The notes beneath the pieces were generated by a model. That model was not told the origin of the DNA and searched no databases. It was given only the letters and a program-made list of their open reading frames with translations. The translations under genes were made by a program, and so were the position numbers. Shown here one piece after another: positions 55,844-63,558 of a stretch of 64,000 bases of DNA (position 1 is its first letter; every line of letters starts with the position of its first letter). This stretch comes from Tenderia sp965602225 (GTDB taxonomy: Bacteria > Pseudomonadota > Gammaproteobacteria > Tenderiales > Tenderiaceae). The DNA lies in the NCBI GenBank assembly GCA_965602225.1, contig CBFCYE010000003.1, forward strand, positions 1-64,000, written 5' to 3'.

Positions 55844-56632
55844 CTAGAACCAGGCCTGCTCGGCATTGAGGAAAATCGTCATCATGTCCAGACTAAAAAT
55901 GGCAATGGCCAACAAAACCACTACACCTGCCTTAATGAAATCTTTGGCTTCAGACTTAAATTCAATCAGCGTATGCAGCTCACCCTGATAACCCTTGGAC
56001 AACATCGCTTTGTAAATTCGTTCCGTACGTTCAAAGCTGCGAATCAGCAAGGTACCAACAAAACCACCCAAAATCTTCAGGGTATAGAGATCAGGTTTTT
56101 TGATAAAACCACGGGCTTTCATGGCCGTGTCCATGCGTCGCATCTCGGCCAAAAACAGGAAGATAAAACGATAGGTAAACAACATCATCTGTACCACCAG
56201 CGGTGGACATTTCAAATGCTGCAGGGCAATCATGCTGACATCAAAGCGGCGCGAGCCAAACATCACATAGGCAGCCAGGACAATAGCAATCGCCTTGATC
56301 ACAATTAACATCGCAAGCCTTAGGCCCTCAATCGCATATGGCATGCCGAGAAAATAGGATTCAGTGTCACCGGGATAGCTCAGCGGCAAGATAATAAAAA
56401 AAGGCAACAGGAAGAGTACAACTACCTTTAATCCTTGAAAGATAAACTCCAGGGGAATCCGGGAAACAAACAACATACCGATAGACAAGACCAGGCCAAA
56501 CAATATCAGCGGGATACTTTTAACCAGCGCCAGGCACAGAATCAGCAACAACATCGATGCAATTTTAAAACGCGGATCCCAACGTTGAATCGATGATTCA
56601 ACATGGGCGTGCCTATCAATATCCAGTGACAC
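55844..56632 (-). CDS. nikQ: ECF nickel/cobalt transporter transmembrane protein
   Basis: This 262-aa protein is the T component with about five membrane segments and the two coupling motifs (AMKARGF and AMLSKGYQGE, both A-R/S-G types) that link to the ATPases. It starts 6 bp after nikM and is followed 7 bp on by nikO. CbiQ of cobalt transporters is alike; nickel is favoured here by the nearby nikR. Confidence 0.92.
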   Translation of the reverse strand: MSLDIDRHAHVESSIQRWDPRFKIASMLLLILCLALVKSIPLILFGLVLSIGMLFVSRIPLEFIFQGLKVVVLFLLPFFIILPLSYPGDTESYFLGMPYAIEGLRLAMLIVIKAIAIVLAAYVMFGSRRFDVSMIALQHLKCPPLVVQMMLFTYRFIFLFLAEMRRMDTAMKARGFIKKPDLYTLKILGGFVGTLLIRSFERTERIYKAMLSKGYQGELHTLIEFKSEAKDFIKAGVVVLLAIAIFSLDMMTIFLNAEQAWF

Positions 56633-56638
56633 GGCGAA

Positions 56639-57256
56639 TTATCCTGCTTTGTTGCCAGATTGACCCGACAATAGATCAGGTTTGGTTTTTAACAGAAAGC
56701 CAACACAGGCACCGGTGACCGCACCCTCAAGCAGCATCAAGATAACGTGATAGCCCAACACCAGCTTGGCTGCGGTCATAAAGGCCTCACCTGTTGTTAC
56801 CAGGGAAAGCGCCAGAATGCAGCCGGAGAATAATATCCCCATGGCACCCGCAAGCGAACCAAACACAACTTCTTTATTAGGAATAGAAACAAAATGACGA
56901 CACTGCCATACACCATAGGCAAACAAGGCGCCACCGCCGAGCATGACACTATTCACACCAATTACCGAGACACCGCCAAAGCCAAAAAAGGCCTGTAGCA
57001 CGACCCCCAGCATAATTGCCATGAAGGCACGCTTGCCGAGAATCACACCGGCCAGGCCGTTTAATATCAGGTGAATACTGGCGACAACTAAGGGGATATG
57101 AATAAAGTTGGCAACGAAAAAAACCGCCGTCACTACAGAAATTTTGGGAATCTCTTCGAGGTCTACTTTGCGCATGGTGGCAGCGGCCAGCAATGCAGTA
57201 ACCCCAAAGCCAGTTGCGATAACCGGGCCTGAGACAATTCCATCGGCGATATGCAT
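56639..57256 (-). CDS. nikM: ECF nickel/cobalt transporter substrate-binding protein
   Basis: This 205-aa membrane protein begins MHIADGIVSGPV; the Met1-His2 N-terminus is the metal site in NikM/CbiM, so the start codon is certain. Further motif HIPLVVASIHLILNGL. It is the S component recognising the metal. The gene begins 74 bp after the nikL-like gene. Confidence 0.94.
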   Translation of the reverse strand: MHIADGIVSGPVIATGFGVTALLAAATMRKVDLEEIPKISVVTAVFFVANFIHIPLVVASIHLILNGLAGVILGKRAFMAIMLGVVLQAFFGFGGVSVIGVNSVMLGGGALFAYGVWQCRHFVSIPNKEVVFGSLAGAMGILFSGCILALSLVTTGEAFMTAAKLVLGYHVILMLLEGAVTGACVGFLLKTKPDLLSGQSGNKAG

Positions 57257-57330
57257 AAAACTACTCCATCAAATCCTGAGCGAGCGTAGCACGTAGATTA
57301 TATTGATGCTACAAATCAAGATCATACAAT

Positions 57331-57954
57331 CTACTTGTCAGAATCAGGCTTAATGGTGGCTTGACGCGCCTTGAAAAAGGCAAACAAACCTAGAAATCCA
57401 ATAATGTAACCGACACCGCCAATAATGCTACTGAGAGATGCTTTTTGCTGTGCCGCAGATAATTCGCGAACCAACGGTTTAATGGCCTCATTAACAGCCT
57501 TGCGCACGACAGCATCGAGTTCCGTATTGTTCGTTATGCCGGATTCAGCTGGCTGGCTGGCTGATTGCGATGGATCGACCTCGCTAGATTGGACCGATAC
57601 AGCATCAACAACGTCAGTCTTATTCAGCTCTGCCGCTGTAAGCAGGAAATCTGTTTGATGCCCCATGCCAGCATTAACAACAATCTTTAGATCAGTGCGT
57701 TGCGGCACAGCAAAACGGTACTGGCCCTGATCGTCGGTAATGCCTTCTACCAACAAACCACCATTTGGCCCCAGCACCTGAACTTTACTGTTTTGTGCCG
57801 CTTTGCCATCAACAAAATAGCCTTCGACATAAACTTCATCAGCTTCGACATAAGCAAATAGATTTACCTTATGGGCAAAAGCCTGCGGCGCAGCAAGACA
57901 ACTAAGCACAAACAAGGTCGAGACAAAATATCTCTTTATATTAGTCATGTTCAT
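57331..57954 (-). CDS. nikL: NikL-like periplasmic/membrane component of nickel transporter
   Basis: This 207-aa protein has a signal peptide (cut near AFA-HKVNLFAYVE), leaving an N-terminal His as in the AHK(V/M) start of other nickel accessory proteins. A carboxypeptidase-regulatory-like beta domain (DDQGQYRFAVPQRTDLKIVV), a linker and a C-terminal membrane helix (SSIIGGVGYIIGFLGLFAFF) follow. It corresponds to NikL/NikN-type auxiliaries in ECF nickel loci. The ATG at 57954 was preferred over 57978; GAGAG lies before it. Confidence 0.78.
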   Translation of the reverse strand: MNMTNIKRYFVSTLFVLSCLAAPQAFAHKVNLFAYVEADEVYVEGYFVDGKAAQNSKVQVLGPNGGLLVEGITDDQGQYRFAVPQRTDLKIVVNAGMGHQTDFLLTAAELNKTDVVDAVSVQSSEVDPSQSASQPAESGITNNTELDAVVRKAVNEAIKPLVRELSAAQQKASLSSIIGGVGYIIGFLGLFAFFKARQATIKPDSDK

Positions 57955-57999
57955 TAAACGCTCTCTAGGTGAAAACATGGTCGGACTGGTGGCAGCCTC

Positions 58000-58791
58000 T
58001 TATTTCATATCGTGAGTTTTTAGCCAAAGCACGGCACCAATCTCAACCGGGTATTCCTTGCCATCATGAGCCATGGTTTTATCGTCCTCATTCAGCGCTG
58101 CAAAACCCCACCAACCGGCCTTGGGCATGGCATAGGTAAATACACCATTCTGGTCAGCCTTGACCACCTGGGTAATCATTGGATCAGCAGGAGGGTTAAC
58201 AGGCTTACCCTCTGCATAGAATTCAACCTCTACTTCACTATATGGAACAGGTTTGCCATCAACCTTGACGACCCCCTGGAAGACATTATTAGTCCAAAGA
58301 CCATAGGGACGGGTTAAAGGCACAATCTCTGTTTTCAGGCCCAGCTCTTTATCCCAGCCCTCCTCCATACCAAAGCCATTCACGACCACCTTGGTATAGT
58401 GAATAATGAAGCTCTCTTCAGCTGCTTCCCAATAGGGTTGGGGTTCAACATAGAAGACATGATCACCAGGACGCTTAAGCTTGTAACTGGTTTGATAGGT
58501 AGAAAAACTATTGCCTTCAATATCCTTCATCTTGGCGGACTTGAGTGTAGCCAATAAGCTTTCATCTTTACCGCGAATCACAACACCAAAACGTTGTGGT
58601 GCCACCATGTTCATGCCAATGCCTTCATATGGATGCCAGAACATCAAATTCAGACCAAGCTTTCTTGATTCATTCTGTTTGACCATATCATCGGCTGGAA
58701 TAACCATCTGAAAGTGGGCCTGAGCCTGGCCTAGTAACAACAATGGCGCAATTGCTGTCCAGATCGCAGCATGTTTTATGTTAATCATCAA
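58000..58791 (-). CDS. nikK: DUF4198 periplasmic protein (NikK-like)
   Basis: This 263-aa protein has a signal peptide (about 1-26, AQA-HFQMVIP) and the DUF4198 fold with two beta domains; its mature N-terminus is again His. DUF4198/NikK proteins are the periplasmic parts of NikKLMQO transporters. It is the first gene of the nickel operon (nikK-nikL-nikM-nikQ-nikO), divergent from the porin gene at 58997. The 9-bp repeats CACTAAAAT lie in the upstream gap. Confidence 0.8.
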   Translation of the reverse strand: MMINIKHAAIWTAIAPLLLLGQAQAHFQMVIPADDMVKQNESRKLGLNLMFWHPYEGIGMNMVAPQRFGVVIRGKDESLLATLKSAKMKDIEGNSFSTYQTSYKLKRPGDHVFYVEPQPYWEAAEESFIIHYTKVVVNGFGMEEGWDKELGLKTEIVPLTRPYGLWTNNVFQGVVKVDGKPVPYSEVEVEFYAEGKPVNPPADPMITQVVKADQNGVFTYAMPKAGWWGFAALNEDDKTMAHDGKEYPVEIGAVLWLKTHDMK

Positions 58792-58831
58792 ATGCCCCGC
58801 TAAAATATCGATAAAAATTAAGATTATGCAG

Positions 58832-58901
58832 CACTAAAATATTTCACATACTACGAAACCGCAAACTGTAACACTAAAATAATAAATCGTGCCACTGAAA
58901 T
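58832..58901. promoter_or_regulatory. CACTAAAAT repeats in the nickel divergent promoter region
   Basis: CACTAAAAT occurs at 58832-58840 and 58872-58880, and CACTGAAAT at 58893-58901, spaced 40 and 21 bp (about four and two helical turns). The same nonamer recurs at 60638-60646 upstream of nikR. The E. coli NikR box (GTATGA-N16-TCATAC) is not found. These may be operator half-sites for NikR or another regulator. Confidence 0.35.
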
Positions 58902-58996
58902 CCAATGAAATAATAAGGATTGTTATTAACATTAGCCGTCGGTAGGCTAAGCAAAAAACAATTTCACAAACTATTAGTCATATAAGGTAAGGACAC

Positions 58997-60037
58997 ATGA
59001 GAGTAAACAAGTACAACTGTATAGCAGCGCTCCCATTAATGATCTCCGTCAGCGCCCAGGCCGCCGATATTGAAATCAGCGGTGCAATGGAAGTTGAGGC
59101 CGGTTTTCACAGCGATTATAACAATGTAAAAAGCAGTGATATCACCCTGGCCACGGTTGAGCTGGCGATAGACAGTCAAATTAACGACCGCGTCAGTGGC
59201 CACCTTTCACTTATTCATGAAGAAGATGACACCCCGCTTGAAGTTGATGAAGGCACCATCAGCCTTGATATGGGCAATGGCTGGAACATCAGCGCAGGTC
59301 AGATGTATATCCCATTCGGTAATTATGAAAGCAACATGATCTCTGACCCGTTAACACTCCAGATAGGGGAAACACGTGAATCTGCGCTTCAACTGGGTTT
59401 TGAGCGTGATGGTTACTATAGTGCTGTCTACATCTTTAATGGTGACAGCATCGAAACGTCAACGGCACTTAAGGGCGAAGATACTATTGAAAATTTTGGT
59501 GTTTCGATTGGCAAATCATTTGAAAACGACAAGTTCACACTTAATTTTGGTTTGGACTACATCAGCAGTATTGGTGATACAGACGGTATCTTTGGAAATT
59601 TAACTGCTGCTACGGATCATGATGCCGACGCTGCCACTGCCGATATAAGCACACTACAAAGCTACGTCAGCGGCTTTGCCTTCCATTGGATCTATAACAG
59701 AGATGCGCTTTCTTTTATTGCTGAGCATGTAAAATCAGACAGCTTCCAAGCCGCTGAGTTGGCCTTTAAAGGCCAGGGGGCAGCACCTTCAGCTACAAAT
59801 ATCGAACTTGGCTACGCGTTTGAGTGGGGTACGGCTGCCATAGGTTACCAAACAACGGAGGAAGCACTTAGCCTTGCTTTGCCAGAAACCAGAATCCTGT
59901 TTTCTATCTCACATGAAATCTTTGAGAATACAACCCTAGGTTACGAACACTCTATGGATGAAGATTACAGCAGCGCAGATGGTGGCACGGGCAAAGATGG
60001 TTCAACATCCACTCTTCAGCTGGCCGTTGCCTTCTAG
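58997..60037 (+). CDS. LbtU-family outer-membrane porin
   Basis: This 346-aa protein has a signal peptide (about 1-22, AQA-A) and repeated amphipathic strands ending in an aromatic C-terminus (QLAVAF), the mark of an outer-membrane beta-barrel. The blocks LSLIHEEDDTPLEVDEG, WNISAGQMYIPFGNYESNMISDPLT and ETRESALQLGFERDGYYSAVYIFNG fit the LbtU siderophore porin family. Its place between the nickel transporter and nikR suggests it brings a nickel complex across the outer membrane; that use is inference. AAGGTAAGG precedes the ATG. Confidence 0.82.
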   Translation: MRVNKYNCIAALPLMISVSAQAADIEISGAMEVEAGFHSDYNNVKSSDITLATVELAIDSQINDRVSGHLSLIHEEDDTPLEVDEGTISLDMGNGWNISAGQMYIPFGNYESNMISDPLTLQIGETRESALQLGFERDGYYSAVYIFNGDSIETSTALKGEDTIENFGVSIGKSFENDKFTLNFGLDYISSIGDTDGIFGNLTAATDHDADAATADISTLQSYVSGFAFHWIYNRDALSFIAEHVKSDSFQAAELAFKGQGAAPSATNIELGYAFEWGTAAIGYQTTEEALSLALPETRILFSISHEIFENTTLGYEHSMDEDYSSADGGTGKDGSTSTLQLAVAF

Positions 60038-60065
60038 ACCAGTAAAAACATTTAAGATATGAACA

Positions 60066-60096
60066 GGGCGCGGCTTAATAAGCCGCGCCCTTTTTT
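60066..60096 (+). terminator. Rho-independent terminator after porin gene
   Basis: An 11-bp perfect stem, GGGCGCGGCTT (60066-60076) with AAGCCGCGCCC (60080-60090) and an AAT loop, is followed by six T residues. It ends the porin transcript. Confidence 0.95.
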
Positions 60097-60562
60097 ATTT
60101 ATGTGTATGTGGCAGATCCGAATCATGATGGTGGTGGGCACCCTTTGTCGGGATGGCATCCCCCATCGTCGTCATGGTCAGCTTGCCGTGTTTTACGCCT
60201 TTTATACTCACCAGCTGATCCGCAAATTGCTGTAATAGGCGCCCTTTTCCTGATACCACCAGTACTTCAAGGCAATTATGGTGATCAAGGTGAATATGCA
60301 AGACCGATTTAATATCCCCCTCAAATGAGTGCTGGATATGGATCAGATTGGACGACAAATCACGGGTATGGTGATCATAAACAATCGTGATCGTCCCAAC
60401 GGTCTCTTTATCAGATTCCCACTCCTCCGCCACTATTTGTTCACGAATAAGATCACGGATAGCCTCTGATCGATTTGAATAGCCCTTTCTCTCAATTTCC
60501 TGATCAAAGCGCTTGAGCAGATCCTCCTCAATGGAGACCCCAAACCTTACCAAGTCACTCAT
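60095..60562 (-). CDS. nikR: Nickel-responsive transcriptional regulator NikR
   Basis: This 155-aa regulator has an N-terminal ribbon-helix-helix (RFGVSIEEDLLKRFDQEI, SNRSEAIRDLIRE) and a C-terminal ACT domain with the nickel ligands in the VLHIHLDHHNCLEV stretch, the His-x-His and Cys of NikR. A His-rich tail (HHHHDSDLPHTHK) is added. It represses nickel uptake when nickel binds. The ATG at 60562 was chosen because GGAG lies 6 bp before it; a start 6 codons up would not have this. Confidence 0.94.
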   Translation of the reverse strand: MSDLVRFGVSIEEDLLKRFDQEIERKGYSNRSEAIRDLIREQIVAEEWESDKETVGTITIVYDHHTRDLSSNLIHIQHSFEGDIKSVLHIHLDHHNCLEVLVVSGKGRLLQQFADQLVSIKGVKHGKLTMTTMGDAIPTKGAHHHHDSDLPHTHK

Positions 60563-60755
60563 AAACACTCCTAACCCCATGATAGTTAATGAATTAGCTT
60601 AACATTAAACAAACCAAAAAAAGTTATTTTCTAATGACACTAAAATTCTCGACCAAAACACTTAACTATTATTTAAAGATGTAGTAAATTTCAAGCTCAT
60701 TCCCGACTGGAATGATCAACATTAAATATAAAAAAACACATACCTGGAGAAAACT

Positions 60756-60869
60756 ATGTCTAACACTACTAGCAGTAAAAGGGCTAATGATTCCGACCTG
60801 ATGATTTTAATTCCATTGGCTTGCATTGTTTCTGTGCTGGCAGTTGTTGCGACCACGGTCATGAGTTAA
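60756..60869 (+). CDS. 37-aa single-helix membrane protein, unknown function
   Basis: This short gene starts with ATG preceded by TGGAGA at good spacing. It encodes a Ser/Thr-rich polar N-terminus (about 15 residues) followed by one hydrophobic helix (DLMILIPLACIVSVLAVVATTVMS). It is followed 22 bp on by a strong terminator, so it has its own transcription unit. It lies divergent from nikR, with an upstream gap containing CACTAAAAT at 60638. I do not recognise it; it may be a regulatory small membrane protein or transporter subunit related to nickel. Confidence 0.65.
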   Translation: MSNTTSSKRANDSDLMILIPLACIVSVLAVVATTVMS

Positions 60870-60890
60870 CCTCCCCCCGGTTAGCCCATC

Positions 60891-60923
60891 AAGGCCTCTG
60901 GTGAAAGCTAGAGGCCTTTTTAT
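60891..60923 (+). terminator. Terminator after the 37-aa gene
   Basis: A 9-bp perfect stem, AAGGCCTCT (60891-60899) with AGAGGCCTT (60910-60918), is followed by a T-run. It separates the small gene from sohB and rules out the longer sohB frame that would begin inside it. Confidence 0.93.
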
Positions 60924-60995
60924 TTGCCCGCAATTCTGCAGCCAGATTCAAAACACTATACTATTGCCCTTTTTTATCCTACCAGGAGTCCCCAG

Positions 60996-62015
60996 GTGTC
61001 TGCATTGTTTGCCGAATATGGCCTTTTTCTGGCCAAAACACTCACCATCGTTTTTGCCATTGTGGCAGTTGTTACAGGAATCATCCTGCTGGCCACGCGT
61101 GGACGAGACATGGGCCGAGAACACCTGGAAGTAAAAAAACTCAATCAGAAATATGATGACATGGCTGAAATCGTCAAGCTAAGCACGCTTGATAAAGACG
61201 AACTCAAAAAACTGGATAAAGCAGAAAAGAAACTTCAAAAGGCAGAAGCCAAACGACGTAAAGCGGGTAAATCGGACCCACGTAAACGTATCTACGTGCT
61301 GAACTTTGATGGTGATATAAAGGCCTCACCACTGTCCTCACTCAGACAAGAAATCACAGCAATCCTGACTGTTGCCACCCCTGATGACGAAGTATTCCTG
61401 AACCTTCAAAGCGGTGGAGGACTGGTTCATGCGTATGGGCTGGCGTCCTCACAACTGCTGCGCCTGACGCAAAAAGATATTCCACTCACCATTGCGGTAG
61501 ATAAGATAGCGGCCAGTGGCGGCTACATGATGGCTTGCGTGGCAACTAAAATCATCGCCGCCCCTTTCTCGGTGATTGGTTCCATTGGTGTAATTGCCCA
61601 GATTCCAAACTTTCATCGCCTGCTCAAAAAACATGACATTGAATTTGAACAACTGACTGCGGGCGAGTTCAAGCGCACCCTGACGATGTTTGGTGAAAAT
61701 ACTGACAAGGCTAGAGAAAAATTCAAAGAAGAGTTAGAAGATACACACATCCTATTTAAAGACTTCATCAAAGAGCATCGCCCAATCGTTGATATCGACA
61801 AAATTGCGACCGGTGAACATTGGCCCGCAAAGCGTGCCCTGGAATTAAAGCTAGTTGATGAACTAATCACCAGTGATGATTACTTGCTTGAACAAGCAAA
61901 AGACAAGGATCTATATGAAATTACGTACACCATCAAAAAATCACTCGGTGTACGCATGGGCTGGTTTATACAAAGCACAATAGAGCGTTTATTAACCCAG
62001 AAAACCCTGCCGTAA
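60996..62015 (+). CDS. sohB: Protease SohB (S49 peptidase)
   Basis: This protein (339 aa) has a membrane anchor (about 14-34), a charged linker and an S49 domain with the nucleophile in DKIAASGGYMMACVA and FSVIGSIGVIAQIPNFHRLL. It cleaves membrane or periplasmic proteins. A GTG at 60996 is the start: AGGAG lies 7 bp before it, and the ATG further up (60924) lies in the terminator. Confidence 0.93.
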   Translation: MSALFAEYGLFLAKTLTIVFAIVAVVTGIILLATRGRDMGREHLEVKKLNQKYDDMAEIVKLSTLDKDELKKLDKAEKKLQKAEAKRRKAGKSDPRKRIYVLNFDGDIKASPLSSLRQEITAILTVATPDDEVFLNLQSGGGLVHAYGLASSQLLRLTQKDIPLTIAVDKIAASGGYMMACVATKIIAAPFSVIGSIGVIAQIPNFHRLLKKHDIEFEQLTAGEFKRTLTMFGENTDKAREKFKEELEDTHILFKDFIKEHRPIVDIDKIATGEHWPAKRALELKLVDELITSDDYLLEQAKDKDLYEITYTIKKSLGVRMGWFIQSTIERLLTQKTLP

Positions 62016-62175
62016 CTCTTATCGCCCTACAAACAAAAGGTATATAAACCACACAATTGTTAAACCATGTTAAATGTCAGCTTGGTACATTGAATTAGCA
62101 CTTCTTAGCTGCCATTCTTATCCTGAGCATTTGAGTTGGTTTATATATTGAATACATTAATTAGGAGGCGCGACA

Positions 62176-62661
62176 ATGAAACTCTCAACAAAAGGACGTT
62201 ATGCCGTTACAGCAATGCTTGATCTTGCATTAAATGCTAACAATGGCAACAAAGTAACTCTGGCGGACATTTCAGAGTTTCAAGGGATTTCGTTGTCATA
62301 CCTTGAACAGCTGTTCGCCAGGTTAAGACAAACCAAACTTGTCACTGGCACACGCGGGCCTGGCGGCGGCTATCGACTTTCTCGCCCTGCCAGTGAGATC
62401 ACCATCGCTGAAATCATTCATGCCGTTGATGAGCGTACCGGCAAAGAAAAGGTGATGAAGCTTGATGAAAGACATCAAAAGACACAACAACTGTGGCAGG
62501 CATTAAGTAGCAATATTAATGACTATCTCAGCCAGATTAGCCTCGGCGACCTGATTGAGGACAATAAACATGAGAGTCTACCGGCTACTGACAACCAGAC
62601 TGATCTTTTGAATATCGACAGCTGGTCAAGCCAACAAAGGGGCCGCGCATCTGTTGTGTAA
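62176..62661 (+). CDS. Rrf2-family regulator, IscR-like but without Fe-S cysteines
   Basis: This 161-aa protein matches IscR through its winged-helix half (MKLSTKGRYAVTAMLDLAL, SLSYLEQLFARLR, GPGGGYRLSRP) and the end of the core (LSQISLGDLIED). The cluster-binding loop that in IscR carries three Cys and one His reads VDERTGKEKVMKLDERHQKTQQLW here and has no Cys; the whole protein has none. It therefore cannot hold a [2Fe-2S] cluster in the known way. The isc genes do not follow. AGGAGG lies before the ATG. It has a strong terminator after it. Confidence 0.88.
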   Translation: MKLSTKGRYAVTAMLDLALNANNGNKVTLADISEFQGISLSYLEQLFARLRQTKLVTGTRGPGGGYRLSRPASEITIAEIIHAVDERTGKEKVMKLDERHQKTQQLWQALSSNINDYLSQISLGDLIEDNKHESLPATDNQTDLLNIDSWSSQQRGRASVV

Positions 62662-62684
62662 CTGAATAAAAAGCATACAGCCTA

Positions 62685-62710
62685 AAAGCCCGGCATTGCC
62701 GGGCTTTTTT
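62685..62710 (+). terminator. Terminator after the Rrf2 gene
   Basis: A stem AAAGCCCGGC with GCCGGGCTTT and an ATT loop (62685-62707), followed by TTT. Ends the Rrf2 transcript, so the next gene has its own promoter within the 60-bp gap. Confidence 0.93.
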
Positions 62711-62769
62711 GTTGCTGACACTCTTATCAAGTATAATTTTGGCAAAATTACCAACACCTATTAGTTAGA

Positions 62770-63558
62770 ATGCCTGAACATATAATCTATCGAAACTCTA
62801 GTGACGATGGTGTCATCGAAATCAGCCAAAACCAACATACCCGTTCACTATATTTTGGCAATGATGCCAAACAAAGTTGCATGGATATTTTTCAGCCGAG
62901 TCGCTTAGTACTTTCATATACACGGGCAATGATGGCAAGTCTGTTATTTCAGCCTCAACCACAGAAAATATTGATGATCGGACTTGGTGGCGGGTCGATT
63001 GCAAAGTTCTTATTGCAACATTACCCCGACTGTTCAGTCGACATCGTTGAGATCAGGGCTGATGTTGTCAAAATAGCCCATGCTTATTTCAACCTACCTG
63101 AAGATGAACGTATGCAGATATTTATAGATGATGCGTCACGATTCTTACGCAATCAAAATGGTCGTTACCCACAATATGACCTGATATTGATTGATGCCTT
63201 TAACCACGATGGCGTATCAGAAAGCATTAAGACATTTGAGTTCTTTGAACATTGTGCCGAACGGCTGAATGAAACAGGTGTTGCGGCAACAAACTTATGG
63301 AACAACAAAAATGACCACTCACATGAAATCAACCAAACGATGGAGCACATCTTTAACCACAACGTTTTAAATCTACCGGTTCCTGATAGAGGCAATGTCA
63401 TCATTTTTACGACCAAGAATAAACGTGCGCTACAACTAGCCAATGTAAATAATTTTGCGACTAATCTTGAGAACAATCTCGGACTGGAGTTCAGTGAGTT
63501 TTCACGACAAATAAAGCGCGCCAATCGCTGGCGAAGCTTAGGCAGATTATTTGTCTAA
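62770..63558 (+). CDS. Spermidine-synthase-like (SAM-fold) protein
   Basis: This 262-aa protein has the fold of spermidine synthases: GLGGGSIAKFLLQHYP for cofactor binding, VEIRADVVKIA and DDASRFLRNQ. The catalytic DS(T/S)DPxGP motif is replaced by LIDAFNHDGVS, so aminopropyl transfer is doubtful and it may use S-adenosyl-methionine for methylation. Its end overlaps the 3' end of the convergent cytochrome gene by 12 bp. Confidence 0.82.
   Translation: MPEHIIYRNSSDDGVIEISQNQHTRSLYFGNDAKQSCMDIFQPSRLVLSYTRAMMASLLFQPQPQKILMIGLGGGSIAKFLLQHYPDCSVDIVEIRADVVKIAHAYFNLPEDERMQIFIDDASRFLRNQNGRYPQYDLILIDAFNHDGVSESIKTFEFFEHCAERLNETGVAATNLWNNKNDHSHEINQTMEHIFNHNVLNLPVPDRGNVIIFTTKNKRALQLANVNNFATNLENNLGLEFSEFSRQIKRANRWRSLGRLFV

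Noticed and set aside
60924..60995. Longer sohB start at an ATG (60924)
   Set aside because: It lies at the end of the terminator hairpin and lacks a ribosome-binding site, while GTG at 60996 has AGGAG at good spacing.
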